Origin: Clostridiaceae bacterium
Lineage (GTDB): Bacteria; Bacillota; Clostridia; Oscillospirales; Acutalibacteraceae
Direction of reading: 5' to 3'
Length of the DNA stretch: 5,662 bases
Assembly: GCA_016295355.1 (NCBI GenBank)
Contig: JAEDLK010000054.1
Location: forward strand, 1 to 5,662
The position numbers were made by a program, and so were the translations under genes. Every line of letters begins with the position of its first letter. The stretch's first letter is position 1. Shown here piece after piece: positions 1 through 5,659 of the stretch. The notes beneath the pieces were generated by a model. That model was not told where the DNA came from. It searched no databases and worked only from the letters and a program-made list of their open reading frames with translations.

Positions 1-332
1 AAGAGAGCATCCAAATCAGCCGGATTCTTCTCGGCAACAACCGTAGCGATGTCTTTGGCCAAAGCCTTAAAACCGTCACCGTTAGCCACAAAGTCAGTTT
101 CGGAATTCAATTCAACAATAGCGCCGACACCGTTCTCCACCAAAGCACAAACTGTGCCTTCGGCGGCCACACGGCCGGCCTTCTTGGCTTGAGAAGCCAA
201 GCCTTTTTCTCTGAGCAAATCAACGGCAGCATCCATATCGCCGTCGCACTCGACCAAAGCCTTTTTACAATCCATCATGCCGCAACCGGTTTTTTCACGC
301 AGCAGCTGGACGTCTTTAGCGGTAAAAGCCAT
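1..332 (-). CDS. tsf: Elongation factor Ts (EF-Ts), N-terminal part, cut by window edge
   Basis: EF-Ts is the cytoplasmic guanine-nucleotide exchange factor that releases GDP from EF-Tu during translation elongation. The visible 110 codons begin MAFTAKDVQLLREKTGCGMM, the classical N-terminal UBA-like domain (residues about 1-55). This is followed by the second family signature ELNSETDFVA, in which Asp80 and Phe81 fall at the same numbers as the EF-Tu-contacting residues of E. coli EF-Ts. The start is the ATG at 332-330, preceded by GGAGGA (346-341) with an 8-nt spacer. The gene lies 25 nt downstream of rpsB on the same strand with no terminator or promoter between, so the two are one operon, the usual bacterial arrangement. 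The C-terminal dimerisation and core domains lie beyond the left edge. Nothing is odd in the visible part; identification is very sure. Confidence 0.97.
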   Translation of the reverse strand, partial: MAFTAKDVQLLREKTGCGMMDCKKALVECDGDMDAAVDLLREKGLASQAKKAGRVAAEGTVCALVENGVGAIVELNSETDFVANGDGFKALAKDIATVVAEKNPADLDAL

Positions 333-357
333 TTCAATATTCCTCCAGTAATTCTTA

Positions 358-1119
358 TTAAGCGTCAGCCTCAACGGTCTCTTCGGTCGAATCGACCTCT
401 TCGGCAGTCTCATCAGACTGACCTTCAGCAACCTGCTCGCCCTGACGGCCTTCAATAACAGCGGCACCGATGGTTTCGGCAATCAGCTTAACAGCGCGAA
501 TAGCGTCATCGTTACCGGGAATAACAGCATCAATTTCGTCCGGATCGCAGTTGGTGTCAACGATAGCAATAATCGGAATACCCAATTTCTTGGCTTCGGC
601 AACAGCAATTCTCTCCTTGCGCGGGTCGACAATGAACAGAGCGCCCGGAATCTTCTTCATGTCCTTGATACCGCCCAGGTATTTCTCCAGTTTTTCAATC
701 TCTAATTCAAGACCGACAACTTCCTTCTTAGGGAGCAATTCAAAAGTGCCGTCCTCTTGCATTTTGCGCAACTGAGCCAAACGAGAGATACGCTTCTGAA
801 TGGTGGAGAAGTTGGTCAGCATACCGCCCAACCAACGAGCATTGACATACGGCATACCACAGTTAATAGCTTCTTCCTTAATGGAATCCTGCGCCTGTTT
901 TTTAGTACCGACAAACAGGATATCGCCGCCGTTTGCCGAAATTTCACGGGCAAACAGATAAGCTTCATTCAGCTTCTTCACGGTCTTTTGCAGATCAATG
1001 ATATAAATACCATTTCTCTCGGTGAAAATGTACTCGGCCATTTTCGGGTTCCAGCGTCTGGTCTGATGTCCGAAATGAACACCGGCCTCCAACAACTGTT
1101 TCATAGATACGACTGCCAT
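358..1119 (-). CDS. rpsB: Small ribosomal subunit protein uS2
   Basis: S2 is a late-assembling protein of the 30S subunit, needed together with S1 for mRNA binding. The 253-residue product carries both family signatures: QLLEAGVHFGHQTRRWNPKM near residues 8-27, and the central stretch PGALFIVDPRKERIAVAEAK, followed by a DTNCDPDEIDAVIPGNDDAIRAV-type segment. The last 30 or so residues are a strongly acidic tail rich in Glu and Asp, a common variable extension in Bacillota S2. The start is placed at the ATG 1119-1117 because a full AGGAGGA lies 7 nt upstream (1133-1127) and MAVVSMKQLL is the normal N-terminus. In-frame upstream starts (GTG at 1185, ATG at 1149) would add a non-homologous, low-complexity leader and have no good ribosome binding site. 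It is the first gene of the rpsB-tsf operon, driven from the promoter at 1245-1273. Confidence 0.97.
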   Translation of the reverse strand: MAVVSMKQLLEAGVHFGHQTRRWNPKMAEYIFTERNGIYIIDLQKTVKKLNEAYLFAREISANGGDILFVGTKKQAQDSIKEEAINCGMPYVNARWLGGMLTNFSTIQKRISRLAQLRKMQEDGTFELLPKKEVVGLELEIEKLEKYLGGIKDMKKIPGALFIVDPRKERIAVAEAKKLGIPIIAIVDTNCDPDEIDAVIPGNDDAIRAVKLIAETIGAAVIEGRQGEQVAEGQSDETAEEVDSTEETVEADA

Positions 1120-1238
1120 TTGTTTTTCCTCCTGAGGTTTTTCCTCCATTCCGTCGAAAAACAGGAAAACCGTACGCACGGTCACCCCATCTGTTTACAG
1201 GCGGAATGTGTGTAATATTAGCTAACGACAACATTAGC
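1120..1238 (-). promoter_or_regulatory. 5' leader of rpsB with hairpins and a duplicated Shine-Dalgarno segment
   Basis: The transcript predicted from the promoter at 1245-1273 has a leader of about 120 nt. Seen on the minus strand: a 6-bp hairpin AGCTAA/TTAGCT at the very 5' end (1239-1234 with 1225-1220), a 5-bp hairpin ACCGT-GCGT-ACGGT (1182-1169), and the 11-mer GGAGGAAAAAC twice with a 15-nt period (1147-1137 and 1132-1122). The second copy is the working ribosome binding site. A UUUUCCUG stretch around 1168-1161 could pair with the Shine-Dalgarno region. Autoregulation of S2 at its own mRNA leader is known from Gammaproteobacteria; whether this leader does the same is inference, and it does not match a leader motif that I recognise. 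Confidence 0.4.
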
Positions 1239-1244
1239 TTTACA

Positions 1245-1273
1245 AGTATAACAGATTGCAAAGCAAAATGCAA
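1245..1273 (-). promoter_or_regulatory. Sigma-A type promoter of rpsB-tsf
   Basis: Read on the minus strand, a -35 box TTGCAT (1273-1268) and a -10 box TATACT (1250-1245) are separated by exactly 17 nt. Each box differs from consensus at one or two positions. Transcription would start near 1238 and run into the rpsB leader. It lies back to back with the guaB promoter about 150 bp away. Confidence 0.8.
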
Positions 1274-1426
1274 CCATTATTTTTAGTAAATTACGAAAGA
1301 ATTTTATGTGCTTTTTTTGTAATCAACCAACACTGCTGTTTATCGTATCCATGTTAAAAAACCTATTCCCCCTTTGCTTGCTAATTTGTTGTTTACGGCT
1401 GATTTTCCGATTTTTATGATTCATAA
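1274..1426. other. AT-rich divergent intergenic segment between rpsB and guaB promoters
   Basis: This stretch between the two divergent promoters is AT-rich and has no credible coding frame, RNA gene or terminator. The only structure I see is a 13-bp odd palindrome TTATGATTCATAA at 1414-1426, directly abutting the -35 box of the guaB promoter. It could be a repressor or activator site, but no factor can be named from it. Confidence 0.5.
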
Positions 1427-1455
1427 TTGACAATTCGTCCTTTATTTTCTATAAT
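1427..1455 (+). promoter_or_regulatory. Perfect consensus sigma-A promoter of guaB
   Basis: TTGACA (1427-1432), a 17-nt spacer and TATAAT (1450-1455) match the sigma-70/sigma-A consensus at all twelve positions. Transcription is expected near 1462, giving a leader of only about 37 nt, too short for a purine riboswitch. A promoter this strong suggests high basal expression of IMP dehydrogenase, or control by a repressor acting at the promoter itself. Confidence 0.88.
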
Positions 1456-1498
1456 AAATAATAAAATAGTGATACGGCAAAAATAAGGAGTGTTTTTT

Positions 1499-3007
1499 GT
1501 GGCTCAGTATTTTAGTGAAGTTTCGCGAACCTTTAACGAATATCTTCTCATTCCCGGTTATTCCTCGGCCGAGTGCATTCCAGACAATGTTTCTCTTCGC
1601 ACCCCACTCGTAAAATTCAAAAAAGGTGAAGAATGTCCGTTAACGATGAATATTCCCTTAACCAGTGCCATTATGCAATCGGTTTCCGGCGAAAAACTGG
1701 CCGTCGCTCTCGCCAAGGAAGGCGGCGTTTCCTTTATTTATGGTTCACAATCTATCGAATCGGAAGCCGCCATGGTGTCTGCCGCCAAGAGCTTTAAGGC
1801 AGGCTTTGTGGTCAGTGATTCCAATTTAACGCCCGAAGACACACTGGCTGATATCATCCGGTTAAAAACCATGACCGATCATTCCACTGTGGCTATCACC
1901 GATGATGGCACAGCCACCGGCAAGTTGCTGGGGCTTGTCACCAGTCGTGACTATCGCATCAGCCGTATGGACCCCTCTACAAAAATAAAGGAGTTTATGA
2001 CATCCTTTGATAGACTGATTTGCGGTGAAGAAAACACCACGTTAAAGCAAGCCAATGATATTATTTGGGAAAACAAGCTGAATTGTTTGCCGATTGTCGA
2101 TAAGACCGGTCATTTAAAATACATGGTCTTCCGTAAGGACTACGACAGCCATAAAGAAAATGTCAATGAACTGCTCGACAAGCACAAACGATATGTGGTC
2201 GGTGCCGGTATCAATACACGTGACTATGAACAGCGTGTCCCTGCCTTAATCGAAGCCGGTGCCGATGTGCTGTGTATTGACTCGTCGGAAGGTTATTCAG
2301 AATGGCAAAAGCGAACCATCGCCTTCATTCGTGAACAATACGGTGACACCGTCAAGGTCGGAGCCGGCAATGTGGTTGATAAAGATGGTTTTCTGTTTTT
2401 GGCCGATGCCGGGGCTGATTTTGTGAAAGTCGGTATCGGCGGCGGCAGTATTTGTATTACCCGTGAAACCAAAGGCATCGGTCGCGGACAGGCCACGGCC
2501 TTGATTGAGGTCTGCAAGGCAAGAAATGAATATTACAAAAAAACCGGTGTGTATATTCCTGTTTGCTCCGACGGCGGTATTGTGTACGATCATCACATAA
2601 CCCTTGCACTGGCTATGGGTGCCGACTTCTTGATGCTTGGCCGCTATTTTGCCCGTTTTGACGAAAGCCCGACCAACCGGGTTAACATCGGCGGCACCTA
2701 TTATAAAGAGTATTGGGGCGAAGGCTCTAACAGGGCTCGCAACTGGCAACGCTACGATTTAGGCGGCGACAAGAAGTTGTCATTTGAAGAAGGCGTTGAC
2801 TCGTATGTGCCGTATGCCGGTAGCTTAAAGGATAACGTCAATCTTTCATTGATGAAGGTTAAATCGACGATGTGTAACTGTGGTGCCTTGAGCATTCCGG
2901 AATTGCAAGAAAAGGCCAAGCTGACGCTTGTTTCCGCCACCAGTATTGTGGAGGGAGGCGCCCATGATGTCATTCAAAAGGACACCGGCGTTTCGCAGTT
3001 CAAATAA
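1499..3007 (+). CDS. guaB: IMP dehydrogenase, Tritrichomonas foetus-like type with CBS pair
   Basis: Oxidises IMP to XMP with NAD+, the committed step of guanine nucleotide synthesis; a cytosolic tetramer in known members. The 502-residue product is a full-length TIM-barrel IMPDH with two CBS modules inserted at about residues 105-220. The catalytic loop GGGSICITRE places the nucleophilic Cys at residue 319. The mobile flap carries Arg418-Tyr419 (NWQRYDLGGDKKLSFEEGVDSYVPYAG region; Glu431), and Asp261 lies in CIDSSEG. These numbers equal those I know for the T. foetus enzyme, to which this bacterial form is closely related. The start is GTG 1499: AAGGAG (1485-1490) lies 8 nt upstream. The in-frame GTG at 1490 overlaps that Shine-Dalgarno and would add three unconserved residues. 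It is monocistronic or reads through weakly into rsmD; no clear terminator follows. Confidence 0.96.
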   Translation: MAQYFSEVSRTFNEYLLIPGYSSAECIPDNVSLRTPLVKFKKGEECPLTMNIPLTSAIMQSVSGEKLAVALAKEGGVSFIYGSQSIESEAAMVSAAKSFKAGFVVSDSNLTPEDTLADIIRLKTMTDHSTVAITDDGTATGKLLGLVTSRDYRISRMDPSTKIKEFMTSFDRLICGEENTTLKQANDIIWENKLNCLPIVDKTGHLKYMVFRKDYDSHKENVNELLDKHKRYVVGAGINTRDYEQRVPALIEAGADVLCIDSSEGYSEWQKRTIAFIREQYGDTVKVGAGNVVDKDGFLFLADAGADFVKVGIGGGSICITRETKGIGRGQATALIEVCKARNEYYKKTGVYIPVCSDGGIVYDHHITLALAMGADFLMLGRYFARFDESPTNRVNIGGTYYKEYWGEGSNRARNWQRYDLGGDKKLSFEEGVDSYVPYAGSLKDNVNLSLMKVKSTMCNCGALSIPELQEKAKLTLVSATSIVEGGAHDVIQKDTGVSQFK

Positions 3008-3043
3008 GCACAATCTCACAAATTTTAAGACATTTTCAATTAT

Positions 3044-3065
3044 TTTGTCATAAATTATTGACAAA
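3044..3065. repeat. 7-bp dyad TTTGTCA-N8-TGACAAA overlapping the rsmD -35 box
   Basis: Perfect inverted repeat with arms at 3044-3050 and 3059-3065 and an AT-only 8-nt centre. The right arm contains most of the TTGACA -35 box of the next promoter, so it could act as an operator. As RNA it is only a weak AU-rich hairpin without a following U-tract, so a terminator role for guaB is unlikely. Its function is inferred only from position. Confidence 0.35.
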
Positions 3066-3087
3066 TACCCAATAATCGTGTGATAAT
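3058..3087 (+). promoter_or_regulatory. Promoter of the rsmD-coaD cluster
   Basis: TTGACA (3058-3063) is followed after 18 nt by GATAAT (3082-3087), and the -10 is preceded by TG one base upstream, an extended -10 that compensates for the G. Transcription would start near 3094, giving a leader of about 25 nt before the rsmD ATG. A separate promoter means that the cluster need not depend on read-through from guaB. Confidence 0.75.
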
Positions 3088-3118
3088 GTATGTATAGAAA
3101 GTTTTTGGTGATTTTCAA

Positions 3119-3658
3119 ATGCGAGTCATAACCGGTTCTGCCCGTGGCAAACGGTTGCTTACCCTGGAAGGACAGGATGTTCGTCCTACGACAGACCGTG
3201 TCAAAGAGGCTCTTTTCAGTTCCATCCAGTTTGAATTGGAAGGCAGTCGTGTGGTTGATCTATTTGCCGGATGCGGTCAGCTCGGCATTGAAGCACTCAG
3301 TCGAGGTGCTGCTTTCGCCGCCTTTTATGATCTTTCCAAAGGTGCGGTTGAAGTCATACGAAAGAATCTAGAGCACTGCGGCTTTAATGCCGAACGCTAC
3401 TCAGTTAAGCAAGGCGACGGTCCGTCATTGGTGATCCTTTGCGATAAAAAATTCGACTTTTGCTTTATGGATCCCCCCTATCACAATGGGTTATATGAAA
3501 AAGCCTTTGCCGCCATGGAATCGGCGATGACTGAAAACGGTGTTATTCTCTGCGAACATCCGTCGGATGTTCTCTTGCCGGAGGCCATCGGTTCTTTTAC
3601 GGCTGCCAAGGATTACCGTTTCGGACGAATTCACATCACAAAATTTATTCGGGGGTAA
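3119..3658 (+). CDS. rsmD: 16S rRNA (guanine(966)-N2)-methyltransferase
   Basis: RsmD transfers a methyl group from S-adenosylmethionine to N2 of a guanine in helix 31 of 16S rRNA (G966 in E. coli) in the assembled small subunit. The 179-residue length is normal for the family. The N-terminus MRVITGSARGKRLLTLEG with VRPTTDRVKEALFSSI is typical. The SAM-binding motif VDLFAGCGQLGIEALSRGA is at residues 46-64 and the catalytic DPPY motif at 118-121. The start ATG has only a weak GGTGAT element (3107-3112) 6 nt upstream, suggesting modest translation. It is the first gene of a cluster: coaD begins 4 nt after its stop. The rsmD-coaD pairing is widespread in Bacillota. GCG at motif I, where GSG is common, is a tolerated variation. 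Confidence 0.95.
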   Translation: MRVITGSARGKRLLTLEGQDVRPTTDRVKEALFSSIQFELEGSRVVDLFAGCGQLGIEALSRGAAFAAFYDLSKGAVEVIRKNLEHCGFNAERYSVKQGDGPSLVILCDKKFDFCFMDPPYHNGLYEKAFAAMESAMTENGVILCEHPSDVLLPEAIGSFTAAKDYRFGRIHITKFIRG

Positions 3659-3662
3659 TTTT

Positions 3663-4145
3663 ATGAAGAATCTTGCTATTTACCCCGGTAGTTTTGATCC
3701 TATTACCATGGGTCATCTTGACATCATTCACAGAGCCGCTAATTTATTTGATAAACTGATTGTGGTAGTCATGGTAAACCCGGTCAAGCATTGTTCTTTT
3801 ACACCTGCGGAGCGTGTTTCGCTCATTGAGCAATGTGTTGGTGGACTAAACAATGTGACGGTTGAATACTCCGACGGACTTTTGGCCGAATACGCAAAGC
3901 AAAAAAACGCCACTGCTATTATTAAGGGGCTTCGGGCGCTGTCTGACTTTGAATATGAGTTTCAAATGGCCTTGACCAATAAAAAGCTAAATCCCGATGT
4001 TGAAACACTGTTTTTAACCACAACGGCGGAAAATATGTATTTAAGCTCCAGCATGGTCCGTCAAATTGCCACTATGGGCGGCGATATCAGCGGGTTTGTG
4101 CCCGATGTTATTCATAAACAAATCATAAAACGATTGAAAGGATAG
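3663..4145 (+). CDS. coaD: Phosphopantetheine adenylyltransferase (PPAT)
   Basis: Catalyses the penultimate step of coenzyme A synthesis: 4'-phosphopantetheine plus ATP gives dephospho-CoA and pyrophosphate. The 160-residue product has the expected length and the nucleotidyltransferase fold signatures. AIYPGSFDPITMGHLD carries the (T/H)xGH motif with His18 at the same number as in E. coli. KGLRALSDFEYEFQMALTNKKL (88-109) holds the conserved Arg91, and YLSSSMVRQIA (126-136) is the C-terminal ATP-binding motif. The ATG at 3663 is chosen because MKNLAIYPGSFDP is the family N-terminus; the open frame extends further upstream but only inside rsmD. The likely ribosome binding site is the G-run 3651-3655 overlapping the end of rsmD, 7 nt away, so translation may be coupled to rsmD. 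It ends with TAG, six bases before the next gene. Confidence 0.97.
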   Translation: MKNLAIYPGSFDPITMGHLDIIHRAANLFDKLIVVVMVNPVKHCSFTPAERVSLIEQCVGGLNNVTVEYSDGLLAEYAKQKNATAIIKGLRALSDFEYEFQMALTNKKLNPDVETLFLTTTAENMYLSSSMVRQIATMGGDISGFVPDVIHKQIIKRLKG

Positions 4146-4151
4146 AGAAAG

Positions 4152-4610
4152 ATGAAACTGGAAGAATTATTGGAACAGTTTGACGAAGCATTGGACAGCG
4201 GTATCAAAATGCCCGGCAAAAAAGCCTTAGTTGACATTGAAAAGTTAAGAGCCGTTGTCGATGATATCCGTCTGAACATCCCCAACGAGGTAAAGCAGGC
4301 TCGTGGTATTGTCACTGACCGTGCCAATATTATTGCCAGCGCCAAGCAGGAGGCTGATAGCTTACTACGTAGCGCCGAGGAGCAGGCAAAGGTGAAAGTA
4401 TCTGAACAGGAAATCACCCGCTTGGCGCAGGAAAAAGCGCAGGAAATCATTTCGACAGCCCAATCTAAGAGCCGTGAAATGCGTAAAGCCGCACAGGATT
4501 TTGTGGACGATATTATGCGTCGTGCAGATGAAGGTCTGACTGCCAATTTGGGCGAAATCCGCAAGACGCGTGCATCCTTAAAATCCCAGATGCCTACCAA
4601 CAAAGGCTGA
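4152..4610 (+). CDS. Conserved coiled-coil protein of unknown function, coaD-linked
   Basis: A 152-residue soluble, highly charged protein with no signal peptide or membrane segment. The N-terminal MKLEELLEQFDEALDSG and the VDIEKLRAVVDDIRLNIPNEV segment (about residues 27-48) form a recurring short domain. From about residue 48 to 140 it is almost pure heptad-like helix rich in Ala, Glu, Gln, Lys and Arg, as expected for a coiled coil. Similar proteins follow coaD in many Clostridia and are often labelled ATPase or V-type ATPase subunit because the helix resembles peripheral-stalk E/G/H subunits. No nucleotide-binding motif is visible, so that label is unsupported. The start ATG is preceded by AAAGG (4137-4141) overlapping the end of coaD, with a 10-nt spacer. 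It is the last gene of the rsmD-coaD cluster. Being a real gene is sure; function is not known. Confidence 0.88.
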   Translation: MKLEELLEQFDEALDSGIKMPGKKALVDIEKLRAVVDDIRLNIPNEVKQARGIVTDRANIIASAKQEADSLLRSAEEQAKVKVSEQEITRLAQEKAQEIISTAQSKSREMRKAAQDFVDDIMRRADEGLTANLGEIRKTRASLKSQMPTNKG

Positions 4611-4637
4611 TATTTTTTCGATAACCAACTAAAAAAA

Positions 4638-4675
4638 AAACGACCTCAAGCCTATGCAAAGGCTTGGGGTCGTTT
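4638..4675 (-). terminator. Bidirectional intrinsic terminator, strongest for the minus strand
   Basis: A 16-bp stem (4638-4653 with 4660-4675), with one G-U wobble in the plus-strand transcript, closes a 6-nt loop ATGCAA. On the minus strand the stem leads into a run of ten T, a textbook Rho-independent terminator for the hydrolase region. On the plus strand only TTTCCTT follows, so termination of the rsmD-coaD cluster is probably weaker. It lies in the convergent intergenic gap, 28 nt after the coiled-coil gene. Confidence 0.92.
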
Positions 4676-4751
4676 CCTTATACAATTCTATGAAGAGAGT
4701 TTAATATAATAAGGGTTTAAGGCTAAAGCGCACCAAGAACAACAGTAACCG

Positions 4752-5348
4752 TTATGCTTTTAACCGTTTCTGCACCCACTCATCTAAAAAGTCCATCTGT
4801 TCTGCTGCATGGAACCAGTGTTCCCCATCCGGCATCACGGTCAGCGAAGCGCCGATTTTTTCAGCAAAGGTACGCACAGTGTCAATCCTGATTAAATGAT
4901 CCTTTTCGCCGTAAAGAATATCCGTTTTTGACGACCACTCAATCGGATGCTCCCTTACATAACAGAGATACTTCCAAGACAGTGTTTCACCGAACTCAGT
5001 TAGTATCTCTTTGCGCCGACAGAGTTCTTCCTCGTTAACGCCCGCCCATGCCATCATATCTTGAATCAGTTGTTCCATATTGACAATGGGTGAAATAAAC
5101 AGTGCTCTATCAAACATCGAATCGGAAAGAGTGTCTAGGCAAAAGTAAGCACCGATGCCGTTGGCAATCAGCACGACTGAATCGTAGCCTTTTGTCGTTT
5201 TCTCTATAAACTGTGGAAACTCTTTCTTAGCCTGCCACAGCGTTTGTGCGTGATAGTCGAAGCCAATAATCGTTGCCCGTTTGAACAGCGAACGATAGCG
5301 CTCGGCCTCATCTGCACTCCCGCCCTTACCGTGTAGATAAACAACTAT
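4752..5348 (-). pseudogene. Alpha/beta hydrolase remnant lacking a start codon and the nucleophile Ser
   Basis: The frame is open for 198 codons and reads like a small alpha/beta hydrolase. It begins IVVYLHGKGGSADEAERY (oxyanion-side HGKGG), passes IIGFDYHAQTLWQAKKEF and VVLIANGIGAYF (the position of the nucleophile elbow), then FISPIVNMEQLIQDMMAWAG. It ends with ILYGEKDHL (catalytic-acid Asp) and GEHWFHAAEQMDFLDEW (catalytic His). Two lesions are visible. No ATG, GTG or TTG occurs in frame before the GTG at 5174, which lies inside the fold just before the elbow, and a TAA (5351-5349) precedes the first recognisable codon. The elbow reads ANGIG where, from memory, relatives have ANSIG; AGC to GGC is one base. 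A 140-residue product from GTG 5174 would lack the first two strands. Alternatives are an unusual ATA start at 5348, or translation from outside. Hydrolase ancestry is fairly sure; activity is doubtful. Confidence 0.72.
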
Positions 5349-5388
5349 TTATTTTATTTTCGTTCCTTGCAGCGACCTTAAAAAATAA

Positions 5389-5479
5389 ATCTGTTTTGGG
5401 TAAGTGGTGTAGACTCCACCGAATGTATCAGTCAATAGCATTCTAAGGCCATGAGCAAAACAGATCTTCTTTATCTGTT
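5389..5479. repeat. Nested inverted repeat with a competing third arm
   Basis: Arm A ATCTGTTTTG (5389-5398) is a perfect reverse complement of arm B CAAAACAGAT (5456-5465). The part AACAGAT of arm B (5459-5465) is also complementary to arm C ATCTGTT (5473-5479) across a 7-nt loop, so A-B and B-C pairing exclude each other. Inside the A-B loop are two small stems: GTGG/CCAC near 5404-5419 and GAATG/CATTC (5421-5425 with 5439-5443). The arrangement could be a folded RNA with a switchable stem, or part of a transposable repeat. Confidence 0.5.
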
Positions 5480-5528
5480 GAAAGATTCGTTTGCTGCCCC
5501 GTCTATATCGTTATAATGGTTATAGATA

Positions 5529-5560
5529 GTCGAAATAGTGGTTAAATACACTATTTCGAC
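5529..5560. repeat. Perfect 12-bp hairpin
   Basis: GTCGAAATAGTG (5529-5540) and CACTATTTCGAC (5549-5560) are exact reverse complements around the 8-nt loop GTTAAATA. It is the first of four consecutive palindromes. No U-tract follows on either strand, so it is not a typical terminator. Confidence 0.85.
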
Positions 5561-5561
5561 A

Positions 5562-5578
5562 CCAAATCTTCGATTTGG
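5562..5578. repeat. Perfect 7-bp hairpin with 3-nt loop
   Basis: CCAAATC (5562-5568) and GATTTGG (5572-5578) flank the loop TTC. It begins one base after the previous hairpin, within the first CGACACCA repeat. Confidence 0.8.
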
Positions 5579-5581
5579 CAG

Positions 5582-5602
5582 CAAATTTTCAAAGAAAATT
5601 TG
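5582..5602. repeat. Perfect 9-bp hairpin with AAA loop
   Basis: CAAATTTTC (5582-5590) and GAAAATTTG (5594-5602) are exact reverse complements. The hairpin runs directly into TGTCGACA and the second CGACACCA repeat. Confidence 0.85.
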
Positions 5603-5627
5603 TCGACACCATTGCCATGAATATAGA

Positions 5628-5659
5628 GCAAATTCAAAAACTTGCGTATTTGAATTTGC
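5628..5659. repeat. Perfect 11-bp hairpin near the window edge
   Basis: GCAAATTCAAA (5628-5638) and TTTGAATTTGC (5649-5659) enclose a 10-nt loop. The arms begin with the same CAAATT as the preceding hairpin, suggesting related modules. The array may continue beyond the window. Confidence 0.85.

Noticed and set aside
757..1215. Plus-strand open frame of 152 codons antisense to rpsB
   Set aside because: It is a shadow of rpsB: no ribosome binding site, no family-like composition, and the opposite strand is unambiguous S2.
1463..1498. Purine riboswitch or other leader RNA for guaB
   Set aside because: The perfect promoter leaves only about 37 nt of leader, with no conserved riboswitch core.
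3008..3057. Intrinsic terminator after guaB
   Set aside because: Only an AU-rich dyad is present, without a GC-rich stem or a following U-tract.
3540..3662. Upstream extension of the coaD frame to 3540
   Set aside because: The added residues lie wholly inside rsmD in another frame and precede the canonical PPAT N-terminus MKNLAIYPGSFDP.
4112..4603. Minus-strand open frame of 163 codons antisense to the coiled-coil gene
   Set aside because: It is Ser/Ala/Leu-rich in the way expected from reading an Ala/Glu-rich coiled coil backwards. The plus frame has a ribosome binding site and operon position.
5352..5510. Minus-strand open stretch of 53 codons ending in FLRSLQGTKIK just before the hydrolase
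   Set aside because: Its only ATG (5441) lacks a ribosome binding site and leaves 30 codons. It overlaps inverted repeats and matches no family I recognise, so it is mentioned but not called as a gene.
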